Origin: JAJTHJ01 sp046316025
Lineage (GTDB): Bacteria > Pseudomonadota > Gammaproteobacteria > Burkholderiales > Burkholderiaceae_F
Direction of reading: 5' to 3'
Length of the DNA stretch: 23,654 nucleotides
Assembly (NCBI GenBank): GCA_046316025.1
Contig: JBKCXU010000064.1
Location: 1-23,654 of the forward strand
Shown here: positions 1 to 7,919 of the stretch, piece after piece
Numbering within the stretch: the stretch's first letter is position 1
Layout: every line of letters starts with the position of its first letter
Notes under the pieces: model-generated
Told to the model about the DNA's origin: nothing
Database searches by the model: none
What the model saw: only the letters and a program-made list of their open reading frames with translations
Position numbers and translations under genes: made by a program

Positions 1-6
1 CTTTTG

Positions 7-73
7 ACCCTCCCCCTCCGGGGGAGGGTGGCGCGAAGCGCCGGGTGAGGGACGACCGTCGCCACGAAGTTCC
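7..73 (+). repeat. GC-rich palindromic repeat, copy A
   Basis: A 10-bp stem (7-16 with 20-29, loop TCC) is followed by a second hairpin (30-34 with 38-42, loop GAA) and a tail, GGGTGAGGG plus about 22 more bases (43-73). That 31-base tail matches 2012-2042 inside the downstream gene at 28 of 31 positions, so this is a true dispersed repeat and not just any GC-rich hairpin. It ends about 80 bases upstream of the transglutaminase/DUF2126 start. No T-run follows either stem. Confidence 0.8.
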
Positions 74-152
74 CCTTATCTCATAGCACCACCCCTTGCT
101 TGGCGCGCAAGTTGCTGCGCCCGACCCCAATCCGTTCAGAAGGCCCCTCACC

Positions 153-3100
153 GTGTCCATCCACGTCGCCCTAAACCACGTCACCCACTACCGCTACGAC
201 CGGCGCGTCGGCTTGTCGCCGCAGGTGGTGCGGCTGCGCCCGGCGCCGCATTGCCGCACGCCGATCCTGTCGTACTCGCTCAAGATCGAGCCGCAGCCGC
301 ACTTCATCAACTGGCAGCAGGACCCGTTTGCCAATTACCTCGCGCGGCTGGTGTTTCCGGAGAAGACGACCGAGTTCAAGGTCACCGTCGATCTGGTTGC
401 GCAGATGGCGGTCTACAACCCGTTCGACTTCTTTTTGGAGCCGAGCGCGGAGAAGGTGCCCTTCACCTACGAAGCCGGCCTGCACCACGACCTGCTGCCG
501 TATCTGGCCCGCGAGGAGCTGACGCCCCGCTGGCGCAAGTTCGTCGCCAGCATCGACCGCAGCGAGTGCCGCACGATCGACTTTCTGGTGGCACTGAACC
601 AGCGGCTGCAACGCGAGATCACGTACCTGATCCGGATGGAGCCCGGCGTGCAGACGCCGGAAGAAACGCTGACGCGCGCCGCCGGCTCCTGCCGCGACAC
701 CGGCTGGCTTCTGGTGCAGACGCTGCGCCACCTTGGACTGGCGGCGCGCTTTGTCTCCGGCTACCTGATCCAGTTGAAGCCCGACGTCAAAGCACTGGAC
801 GGGCCGAGCGGAGCCGAACGCGACTTCACCGACCTGCACGCCTGGTGCGAGGTCTATCTGCCGGGCGCGGGCTGGATCGGGCTGGACCCGACCTCCGGCC
901 TGCTGGCGGGCGAGGGGCACATCCCCGTCGCCTGCACGCCGGAGCCTTCGACCGCGGCGCCGGTTTCCGGCGAGGTGGACGAATGCGAGGTCGAGTTCGG
1001 CCACGCGATGGCGGTCACGCGCATCTACGAGGCGCCGCGCGTGACCAAGCCCTACACCGAAGAGCAGTGGCAAGCGCTCGATGCGCTCGGCAAGCAAGTG
1101 GATGCCGAACTCGCCGCCGGCGATGTGCGGCTTACCCAAGGCGGCGAGCCGACCTTCGTCGCCGAGCACGACCGCGACGCCGCCGAGTGGAACACCAGCG
1201 CGCTCGGCCCCACCAAGCGCGGCTTTGGCACCGAGCTCTTGCAGCGCCTGCGCGACCGCTACGGGCGCGGCGGCTTTCTGCACTTTGGCCAGGGCAAGTG
1301 GTATCCCGGCGAGCAGTTGCCCCGCTGGGCGCTGACCGCGTACTGGCGCGCCGACGGCGAGCCGTGCTGGCACGACCCAAGCCTGCTCGCCGACGAGCGC
1401 GAACCCTCGAACTACACGACCGAAGACGCGCAGCGCTTCATCGCGAGCCTGTCGGCGCGGCTGGGGCTGCCGGGGCAGTTCGTCGAGCCGGGGTTTGAGG
1501 ATGTCTGGTACTACCTGTGGCGCGAGCGGCGGCTGCCGGTCAACGTCGATCCCCTCGACTCGCGGCTGGACGACGAGCTGGAGCGCGCCCGGCTGCGCCG
1601 CGCGTTCGAGCAGAAGCTGGACGCGCCGGTCGGCTACGCGCTGCCGCTGCGGCGTGAGTTGCGCGTGGGACTGACCGGCCCGCTGTGGGTGACCGGCCCC
1701 TGGTTCTTCCGCGACGAGCGCATGTATCTCACCCCCGGCGACTCGCCGATGGGCTACCGGCTGCCGCTCGACTCGCTGCCCTGGGTGAGCGAATCGGACT
1801 TCCCGTACCTGCACGAGCACGACCCCTTCGCCCCGAGCGCACCGCTGCCCCTGCACTCCGACATCCGCCGCCAGTACGCCCCGCATGCGGTGGGCGGCGG
1901 CTTCGCCGAGGGTGGGGCGGTGGCTTTGCAGGCGGGGTTTGAGCGCGACGGTGCGGAGTTGGGTGCCGCGGGTGGGCTGGGCGAACCCCTCTCCCCCCGG
2001 GAGAGGGGCAGGGGTGAGGGAAGACCGCTGCCACGAAGTTCCGCCGCTGCAACCCCGGCAGACATGCGCCAACCCCAAAGCCACGAATCCGCCCACTGGA
2101 TCACCCGCACCGCGCTGTGCGTCGAAGTCCGCGACCCCCAACGCGCCAACGGCCCGCAAGCCGAGGCACAGGCCAAGCACAAGTCGGGTGTGCTCTACGT
2201 CTTCATGCCGCCGCTGTCCGCGCTCGAGGACTACCTCGACCTGCTGACCGCAGTCGAAGCCACGGCCGCCGAACTGTGCGTCAAGGTCGTACTCGAAGGC
2301 TACCCACCGCCGCGCGACCCGCGGTTGAAGTCGCTCTCGGTCACCCCCGACCCCGGCGTGATCGAAGTCAACATCCACCCGGCCTCCAGTTGGGAGCAAT
2401 TGGTCGATCACACCGAGTTCCTGTACGAAGCCGCGCACCAGACGCGGCTATCGACCGAGAAGTTCATGCTCGACGGCCGCCACACCGGCACCGGCGGCGG
2501 CAATCACTTCGTGCTCGGCGGCGCGACGCCGGCGGACAGCCCCTTCCTGCGCCGGCCCGATCTGCTCGGGAGCCTGATTGCGTACTGGCACAACCATCCG
2601 TCGCTGTCGTATCTGTTCTCGGGGCTGTTCATCGGCCCGACCAGCCAGGCGCCACGGGTGGACGAGGCGCGCAACGACCAGGTCTATGAACTGGAAATCG
2701 CGCTTGCCGAGTTGGAGCGCCAGCGGCAGATGCGCGGTGCAGCCGCGCCGCCGTGGCTCGTGGACCGAATCCTGCGCAACATCCTGATCGACGTGACCGG
2801 CAACACCCACCGCGCCGAGTTCTGCATCGACAAGCTGTACTCGCCGGACGGGCCAAGCGGCCGGCTCGGGCTGCTGGAACTGCGCGCCTTTGAGATGCCG
2901 CCGCACGCCAAGATGAGCCTCGCGCAGCAACTGCTGCTGCGCGCCTTGATCGCGCGCTTCTGGCGCGCGCCCTACACCACGCGGCTGACCCGCTGGGGCA
3001 CCGAACTGCACGACCGCTTTCTGCTGCCGACCTTTGCGGCCATGGACTTCGACGACGTGCTCACCGAGCTGCGGCAGGCCGGCCATGCCTTCGACCCCCA

Positions 3101-3668
3101 GTGGTTCGCGCCGCACTTCGGGTTCCGTTTCCCGTTGTTTGGCGAGGTGGCCGCGCGCGGCGTCACCCTCGCCATCCGCGGCGCGCTCGAACCCTGGCAT
3201 GTGATGGGCGAAGAGGGCGCTCCCGGCGGCACCGTGCGTTACGTGGATTCGTCGCTGGAGCGGCTGGAAGTGAAGGCCACGGGCCTGAACGACAACCGCT
3301 ACGTGGTCACCGTCAACGGCCAAGCGCTGCCTTTGCAGCCGACCGGCCGCGTCGGCGAGTACGTGGCCGGCGTGCGCTACCGCGCCTGGCAACCCGCGTC
3401 CGCACTGCACCCGACCATCGGCGTGCATGCGCCGCTGACCTTTGACCTCGTAGATACGTGGATGCAGCGTTCGCTCGGCGGCTGCCAGTACCACGTCGCG
3501 CATCCCGGCGGGCGCAACTACGCGACCTTCCCGGTCAATGCTTACGAGGCCGAGAGCCGCCGGCTGGCGCGCTTCTTCAAGCTCGGCCATACGCCAGGCC
3601 GGATGATCGTGCGGCCGGCGCAGCCGAGTCTGGAGACGCCGTTTACGCTTGACTTGCGGCGCACCTGA
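153..3668 (+). CDS. Transglutaminase-DUF2126 putative amidoligase
   Basis: This 1171-residue protein begins with a bacterial transglutaminase N-terminal domain (about 1-90). A transglutaminase-like core follows, with a complete Cys-His-Asp triad: C180 in GSCRD, H229 in LHAW, D245 in LDPTS. From about residue 320 to the end it matches DUF2126, annotated in Pfam as a putative amidoligase; the glycine-rich block HTGTGGGNH (about 775) and YWHNHPSLSYLFSGLFIG are typical. No signal peptide or membrane segment is seen. The GTG start at 153 is preferred because AGAAGG at 138-143 is well spaced and the protein then opens MSIHVALNHVTHYRYDR as in relatives; an upstream TTG at 96 lacks this support. Residues about 612-630 are encoded by a palindromic repeat in frame, within a low-complexity linker (about 580-650). 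The substrate is unknown. The family usually neighbours the ATP-grasp/alpha-E and second transglutaminase genes found downstream here. Confidence 0.9.
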   Translation: MSIHVALNHVTHYRYDRRVGLSPQVVRLRPAPHCRTPILSYSLKIEPQPHFINWQQDPFANYLARLVFPEKTTEFKVTVDLVAQMAVYNPFDFFLEPSAEKVPFTYEAGLHHDLLPYLAREELTPRWRKFVASIDRSECRTIDFLVALNQRLQREITYLIRMEPGVQTPEETLTRAAGSCRDTGWLLVQTLRHLGLAARFVSGYLIQLKPDVKALDGPSGAERDFTDLHAWCEVYLPGAGWIGLDPTSGLLAGEGHIPVACTPEPSTAAPVSGEVDECEVEFGHAMAVTRIYEAPRVTKPYTEEQWQALDALGKQVDAELAAGDVRLTQGGEPTFVAEHDRDAAEWNTSALGPTKRGFGTELLQRLRDRYGRGGFLHFGQGKWYPGEQLPRWALTAYWRADGEPCWHDPSLLADEREPSNYTTEDAQRFIASLSARLGLPGQFVEPGFEDVWYYLWRERRLPVNVDPLDSRLDDELERARLRRAFEQKLDAPVGYALPLRRELRVGLTGPLWVTGPWFFRDERMYLTPGDSPMGYRLPLDSLPWVSESDFPYLHEHDPFAPSAPLPLHSDIRRQYAPHAVGGGFAEGGAVALQAGFERDGAELGAAGGLGEPLSPRERGRGEGRPLPRSSAAATPADMRQPQSHESAHWITRTALCVEVRDPQRANGPQAEAQAKHKSGVLYVFMPPLSALEDYLDLLTAVEATAAELCVKVVLEGYPPPRDPRLKSLSVTPDPGVIEVNIHPASSWEQLVDHTEFLYEAAHQTRLSTEKFMLDGRHTGTGGGNHFVLGGATPADSPFLRRPDLLGSLIAYWHNHPSLSYLFSGLFIGPTSQAPRVDEARNDQVYELEIALAELERQRQMRGAAAPPWLVDRILRNILIDVTGNTHRAEFCIDKLYSPDGPSGRLGLLELRAFEMPPHAKMSLAQQLLLRALIARFWRAPYTTRLTRWGTELHDRFLLPTFAAMDFDDVLTELRQAGHAFDPQWFAPHFGFRFPLFGEVAARGVTLAIRGALEPWHVMGEEGAPGGTVRYVDSSLERLEVKATGLNDNRYVVTVNGQALPLQPTGRVGEYVAGVRYRAWQPASALHPTIGVHAPLTFDLVDTWMQRSLGGCQYHVAHPGGRNYATFPVNAYEAESRRLARFFKLGHTPGRMIVRPAQPSLETPFTLDLRRT
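1986..2042 (+). repeat. Palindromic repeat, copy B, inside the DUF2126 gene
   Basis: A perfect 10-bp stem (1986-1995 with 1999-2008, loop CCC) is followed by the tail at 2011-2042 that copy A shares. It lies in frame within the coding region and reads PLSPRERGRGEGRPLPRSS. Such repeats normally sit between genes. The surrounding stretch is a low-complexity Gly/Ala-rich linker, so the insertion is probably tolerated between two folded parts. Confidence 0.85.
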
Positions 3669-3694
3669 AGCTACGCCTGCCCACATCGCCCGGC

Positions 3695-3710
3695 AACCCT
3701 CGCCCGCATC
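3695..3710 (+). repeat. 16-base word shared with 7801-7816
   Basis: AACCCTCGCCCGCATC occurs here and again exactly at 7801-7816, each time just downstream of a gene of the transglutaminase/ATP-grasp set. It is probably the edge of an intergenic repeat, with the hairpin at 3723-3748 following here and other hairpins following the second copy. Confidence 0.6.
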
Positions 3711-3722
3711 TCCCATCTCATT

Positions 3723-3748
3723 CCCTCCCCCGCATCAGCGGGGGAGGG
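3723..3748 (+). repeat. Palindromic repeat between DUF2126 gene and AlaX gene
   Basis: A perfect 11-bp stem, CCCTCCCCCGC (3723-3733) with 3738-3748 and loop ATCA, is followed by CTAGGGTGGGGG. It belongs to the same family as copies A-D by its stem composition and G-rich tail. It fills the 124-base gap after the DUF2126 gene. It could act as a rho-independent-like barrier or an RNA-stability hairpin, but no T-tract follows. Confidence 0.75.
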
Positions 3749-3792
3749 CTAGGGTGGGGGCCTGAGCGCCGCAATTCGGCAGAACATCACGG

Positions 3793-4518
3793 ATGACCAC
3801 CCACCGCCTCTACCTCGACGCCCCCGCCGTGCTCGCTCACGACGCCCGCGTCCTTGCGGTGGACGGCAACCGCCTCACCCTCGACCGCAGCGCCTTCTAC
3901 CCCGGCGGCGGCGGCCAACCCGCCGACCGCGGCTGGCTCACGCTGCCCACCGGCGAGCGCATCGAACTCGCCGACATCGAACCCGACGGCGACCTCCTCT
4001 GGCACATCTGCGCTCAACCCCTGTCGCCAACGCTTCAGGGCATAACGGTCACCGCCGAGGTCGACCCCGCCCGTCGCGCCGTCCTGAGCCGCTACCACAC
4101 CGCGCTGCACATTCTGAACACCGTGGTGATGCGCGCCTTCGACGGCTGGATCACCGGTGCGCAGGTGCAGACCGACTACGCCCGTATCGACTTCAAGCTC
4201 GACGGGTTGGCGCCCGAACTCATCGCAGTCGTGGAGCAGGAAGCCAACGCCGTGATCGTCGCCAACCACTCGATCCGCGCCTACGCGCTACCGCAAGCCG
4301 ACTACGAGGCCCGCCCCGAACTGCGCCGCACGCTCGACGTCGCCCCACCGTTGCGCGACGGCAGCGTGCGCATCGTCGAGATCGAAGGCTTCGACGCCCA
4401 GGCCTGTGGCGGCACGCATGCGGCGGCCACCGGCGAACTCGGCATGCTCGCCATCTTCAAGACCGAGAACAAGGGGCGGAGCAACAAGCGGATGTACGTG
4501 CGGCTGTCCTTCAAGTGA
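3793..4518 (+). CDS. AlaX-type alanyl-tRNA editing protein
   Basis: This 241-residue protein resembles the free-standing editing domain of alanyl-tRNA synthetase. Such proteins deacylate wrongly charged tRNA(Ala) (Ser, sometimes Gly) in trans in the cytoplasm. The sequence shows FYPGGGGQPADRG at 36-48, which matches the AlaX/AlaRS editing signature. All four zinc ligands are present: H102 and H106 in HTALH, C205 and H209 in CGGTH. The length fits the medium AlaX class; no C-terminal oligomerisation domain of full AlaRS is present. The ribosome binding site is weak. The stop codon overlaps the next start by one base (TGATG), so it is translationally coupled to the HAD gene. Its position between members of the transglutaminase/ATP-grasp set is unusual. 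Confidence 0.88.
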   Translation: MTTHRLYLDAPAVLAHDARVLAVDGNRLTLDRSAFYPGGGGQPADRGWLTLPTGERIELADIEPDGDLLWHICAQPLSPTLQGITVTAEVDPARRAVLSRYHTALHILNTVVMRAFDGWITGAQVQTDYARIDFKLDGLAPELIAVVEQEANAVIVANHSIRAYALPQADYEARPELRRTLDVAPPLRDGSVRIVEIEGFDAQACGGTHAAATGELGMLAIFKTENKGRSNKRMYVRLSFK

Positions 4519-5138
4519 TGCGTTTGGCCGCCTTCGACGCCCTGATCTTCGATCTGTTCGGCGTCATGCTCGCGTTCGACAACGACCGGGCGTACGCGCG
4601 GTTCGCGCGCCACTGCGCCGATCCGGCAATGTCGTTGCCGCGCCTGAACGGCCTGATGGCACGGCGCGACGTGATCACCGGCAAGACAACGCTGCGTGAA
4701 CTGCACGCGGCACTTGCCGACGCGCACGGCCTCGCACTCGACTACGCGGGCTTCGTGGCCGCGTGGGAGGAGCCATACTCGTGGCCGATGCCGGGAATGG
4801 CCGAGCTGGTGCGCTCGCTCGCCGGCAAGGTCCGCCTGCTGCTGCTGTCCAACGTGGACGCTGTCTACTGGCAGGCCGTGCGCGCCGCACATCCCGAACT
4901 GGCGTGCTTCGATCAGTCCCTGCTGTCCTGCGACTTGGGCATGGCCAAACCCGATGCGGAGATTTTTCTGCACGCCAGTGCCTGCGCCGGGGCGCCGCCT
5001 TCGCGCTGCCTGTTCGTCGACGACACGCTGGCCAACATCGAGGCCGCGCGGGCACTGGGCTTCCACGCCCATCACTTCGCCGGGACGCCAAGATTGATCG
5101 AGGAACTACGATGCAACCCGGCGTCGTTGCGCCAATGA
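4518..5138 (+). CDS. HAD superfamily hydrolase, subfamily IA-like
   Basis: A 206-residue cytoplasmic HAD-fold protein, probably a small-molecule phosphatase. Motif I is FDLFGV with nucleophile D12, motif II is LLSN (S111), motif III is K144 in GMAKPD, and motif IV is VDD (D168, D169). The residue two after the nucleophile is F14, not the Asp that serves as general acid/base in most HAD phosphatases. YihX-like relatives (DLGNV/DLGGV) also lack it, so activity is still plausible. A cap domain of about 70 residues lies between motifs I and II. The ATG at 4518 overlaps the TGA of the AlaX gene; a GTG at 4515 is possible but less likely. The substrate cannot be told from the sequence. Confidence 0.85.
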   Translation: MRLAAFDALIFDLFGVMLAFDNDRAYARFARHCADPAMSLPRLNGLMARRDVITGKTTLRELHAALADAHGLALDYAGFVAAWEEPYSWPMPGMAELVRSLAGKVRLLLLSNVDAVYWQAVRAAHPELACFDQSLLSCDLGMAKPDAEIFLHASACAGAPPSRCLFVDDTLANIEAARALGFHAHHFAGTPRLIEELRCNPASLRQ

Positions 5139-5215
5139 CGCCCGTCGCTGTGCACATGCCCGCGGCGATACGGTTCCGGCTACGCTACCGGTAGTCGGTC
5201 GGAAGCGCTCCCGTC

Positions 5216-7762
5216 GTGCCCCAACCCAACCTCCCCCTCGACCTCGGCAACGAGTCCCCCGCGCTCGCCGCCGCGCTACCGGCACGCGCTGGCCACTACG
5301 ACGAACTGCGCGACGCCGATGGCCACCTGCGCCCCGGCTGGGCGCGGTTCTTCGGCCAACTGGGTGCGGTGGGGTTTGCCGATCTCGGCCGCCGCGCGCA
5401 GACGTTGGCGCGGCAGATCGAGGAAGACGGCGTCAGCTACAACGTCTACAACGACGCCCAGCGCGGCGCGCAGCCGTGGTCGCTCGACCTGCTGCCGCAC
5501 ATCATCGAGGCGGAGGAATGGGCCGCGCTGGAAACCGGCATCGCCCAGCGCGCGCGCCTGCTGTCGCGCATGATGCGCGACATCTACGGCCGGCAGCGGC
5601 TGTTGCACGACGCGCTGCTGCCGCCGGCGCTGGTCTACGGCAACCCTGCCTATCTGCGCCCGCTGGTGGGCGCGCCGGTCATGGGCGGCACCTATCTGCA
5701 CTTGATGGCCTTCGATCTCGCCCGCGCCGAAGACGGCCGCTGGTGGGTGATCGGCCAGCGCACGCAGGCGCCCTCGGGCCTGGGCTACGCGCTGCAAAAC
5801 CGCTTGGTCGTCTCGCGGCAGTTTCCCGATGCGTTTCGCGAGATGCGCGTGCAGCGCCTGGCGTCGAGCTATCGCCGCCTGCTCGACACGCTCGAGCGTT
5901 GCGCGCCGCACGATCACGGCGGGCGCTCCGCCGTGCGGATCGTGCTGCTGACCCCCGGCCCCTACGCGGCCACCTACTTCGAGCACGCGTATCTCGCCCG
6001 CTACCTCGGCATCCCGCTGGTGGAGGGCAGCGACCTCACGGTGCGCGAGGAAGGCGTCTTCCTCAAGACCCTGCACGGCCTGCAGCGGGTACACGCGATC
6101 CTGCGGCGCCTGGACGACGACTATTGCGATCCGCTGGAACTGCGGCCGGACTCGGCGCTGGGCGTGCCCGGCCTGCTGCAAGCGGTGCGCGCGGGCCGGG
6201 TGCTGGTGGCCAATGCGCTCGGCTCGGGGTTCCTGGAGTCCCCCGCGCTAAACGGCTTCCTGCCGGCGATTGCCGAGCGGCTGCTGGGCGAGCCGCTGCT
6301 GCTGCCGTCGCTGGACAGTTGGTGGTGCGGCGAGCGCGCCGCCTTCGCGGCGGTGGCCGACCAGTTGCACGACAAGGTGGTCAAGCCGACGTTCGTTTCG
6401 TCGTCGCAGCGGCCGGCCTTCGAGCCGGCCATCGGCGCCGAACTCACCGAGCGCGAGCTCGCCGCGCTGCGCGCGCGCATCGCCGCCGACCCGGACGCCT
6501 ACACCGTGCAGGCCTACCTGCCGCTACCGCAGGCGCCCACCTGGAGCGCCGGCCGAATCCAGCCGCGCGCGGCGATGCTGCGCGTCTTTGCCATCGCCGA
6601 CGGCGCCGGCAACTGGCACGCGATGCCGGGCGGCCTCACCCGCGTGGCCGGGCGCGAGTCGCGCGTGGTGTCGTTGACGCGCGGCGGGGCCAGCCAGGAC
6701 ACCTGGGTGACGACGCGCGGCCCGGTGGACAGCTTCTCGATGTTGCCCAGCCCGCTGCGGCCCGAGGATCTGGAGAGCAAGCTGCGCGTCGTCTCCAGCC
6801 GTGCGGCGGAGAACCTCTTCTGGATGGGCCGCTATGCGGAGCGCGCCGAGTTCAGCGTGCGGCTGGCGCGCGCGGTGCTGGGGCTGCTGTCGGGCGACTC
6901 GCGCGAAGCCGGCCCGCTGCTGACGGCGCTGGGCCGGCTGGCCGAGCACAACGGCCTGGTGCCCGAAGAAGCGGTGCGGCCGGAGCAGTCGCTGGCGGTT
7001 TTCGAGCGCACGTTGATCGCCGGCCTGGCCGACCTGGCCGGTCCGCCCAGCGTGGCCCACAACCTGGCCGCGTTGCGGCGCACGGCCGGGCAGATCCGCG
7101 AGCGGCTGTCCGGCGACCACTGGCGTCTGCTCGCCAGCGCCGCGCAGTCGCTCGCCGATGCGCATGCGCGTGCGCAGGGCGAGGGCGGCTTCACGGCCGA
7201 CCGGGCGCTCGACGCACTGGCGCAACTGGCGCTGCTGCTGCAATCGGTGACCGGCGCGCAGACCGATCACATGACGCGCGACGACGGCTGGCGGCTGCTG
7301 ACGGTCGGCCGCCAGCTGGAGCGGCTGGCGGCGCAGGCCGGTGCGCTCGCCACCTTGTTCGACACCGGCGCGGTCGCGCAGGACAGCGGCTTCGATCTGC
7401 TGCTGGTGCTGTTCGACAGCACGATCACCTACCGCGCGCTGTACCAGCGCCGGCAGGAGATGCCGGCCGCGATCGACCTGCTGGTGCAGGAGCAGACCAA
7501 CCCGCGCGCGCTGGCCCGCGTGGCGCGCGTGGCGCGGCGCGAGCTGGCGCGGCTGCCGGGCGGCGAGCTGGAGGCCGCGGCGCTGCCGACGCCCGAGCAA
7601 TGGCCGACGCTGGCGGGCTTGTGCGCGGTCGATGCCGATGGCCGCTACACTGCCTTGATCGACTTCGCCCGGCACTTGCGCGCGGCCGCGTCAACGGTTT
7701 CGGACGCGGTGGGCGCGCGTTACTTCAGCCACGCCGAGAGCTTCCAGTCGCTCGCCGCATGA
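5216..7762 (+). CDS. Circularly permuted ATP-grasp / alpha-E fusion
   Basis: An 848-residue fusion of two families that are often separate adjacent genes. The N-terminal part (about 75-490) is a circularly permuted ATP-grasp enzyme, shown by blocks such as DGVSYNVYND, MRDIYGRQRLL, SGLGYALQNR and DKVVKPTF. ATP-grasp enzymes join a carboxylate to an amine through an acyl phosphate. The C-terminal part (about 505-845) is an alpha-E helical domain with its signature SRAAENLFWMGRYAERAE. The start is GTG at 5216 with GGAAG at 5201-5205. The stop is 157 bases before the next transglutaminase. Comparative genomics (the amidoligase survey by Iyer, Aravind and colleagues) predicts that these families form or cross-link peptide-like amides; no substrate is visible here. 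Confidence 0.9.
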   Translation: MPQPNLPLDLGNESPALAAALPARAGHYDELRDADGHLRPGWARFFGQLGAVGFADLGRRAQTLARQIEEDGVSYNVYNDAQRGAQPWSLDLLPHIIEAEEWAALETGIAQRARLLSRMMRDIYGRQRLLHDALLPPALVYGNPAYLRPLVGAPVMGGTYLHLMAFDLARAEDGRWWVIGQRTQAPSGLGYALQNRLVVSRQFPDAFREMRVQRLASSYRRLLDTLERCAPHDHGGRSAVRIVLLTPGPYAATYFEHAYLARYLGIPLVEGSDLTVREEGVFLKTLHGLQRVHAILRRLDDDYCDPLELRPDSALGVPGLLQAVRAGRVLVANALGSGFLESPALNGFLPAIAERLLGEPLLLPSLDSWWCGERAAFAAVADQLHDKVVKPTFVSSSQRPAFEPAIGAELTERELAALRARIAADPDAYTVQAYLPLPQAPTWSAGRIQPRAAMLRVFAIADGAGNWHAMPGGLTRVAGRESRVVSLTRGGASQDTWVTTRGPVDSFSMLPSPLRPEDLESKLRVVSSRAAENLFWMGRYAERAEFSVRLARAVLGLLSGDSREAGPLLTALGRLAEHNGLVPEEAVRPEQSLAVFERTLIAGLADLAGPPSVAHNLAALRRTAGQIRERLSGDHWRLLASAAQSLADAHARAQGEGGFTADRALDALAQLALLLQSVTGAQTDHMTRDDGWRLLTVGRQLERLAAQAGALATLFDTGAVAQDSGFDLLLVLFDSTITYRALYQRRQEMPAAIDLLVQEQTNPRALARVARVARRELARLPGGELEAAALPTPEQWPTLAGLCAVDADGRYTALIDFARHLRAAASTVSDAVGARYFSHAESFQSLAA

Positions 7763-7800
7763 TTTCGCAAGATCAACCTCCGTGCCGGCGCGCGGCAGCA

Positions 7801-7880
7801 AACCCTCGCCCGCATCGGCGGCAGAGGGCCTGCCCCGGACTCGATCCGGGGGTGGCGCCGCAGGCGCCGGGTGCGGGCGC
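7801..7880 (+). repeat. Intergenic GC-rich repeat with two hairpins
   Basis: The 157-base gap between the ATP-grasp gene and the second transglutaminase begins with the 16-base word seen at 3695. After it come a palindrome CCCCGGA-CTCGA-TCCGGGG (about 7833-7851) and a second, GGCGCC-GCA-GGCGCC (about 7854-7868), then a GGGTGCGGG tail. The layout (hairpin, hairpin, GGGTG-GGG tail) resembles copy A. An open frame runs through it in phase with the transglutaminase but has no family resemblance, so I treat it as non-coding. Confidence 0.6.
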
Positions 7881-7919
7881 TTCGCTCCCTCATTCGTTCG
7901 CAATGCGCGGATCGAAGTC

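Noticed and set aside
171..2438. 755-residue open frame on the minus strand opposite the DUF2126 gene
   Set aside because: The plus-strand frame has intact transglutaminase and DUF2126 motifs. The antisense frame is open because of high GC at third positions and shows no family features. The same holds for the other long antisense frames over thrS, pheS, relA and the ATP-grasp gene.
7782..7919. 46-residue N-terminal extension of the second transglutaminase
   Set aside because: It is encoded by repeat sequence and hairpins, resembles no family start, and the ATG at 7920 gives the standard N-terminus.
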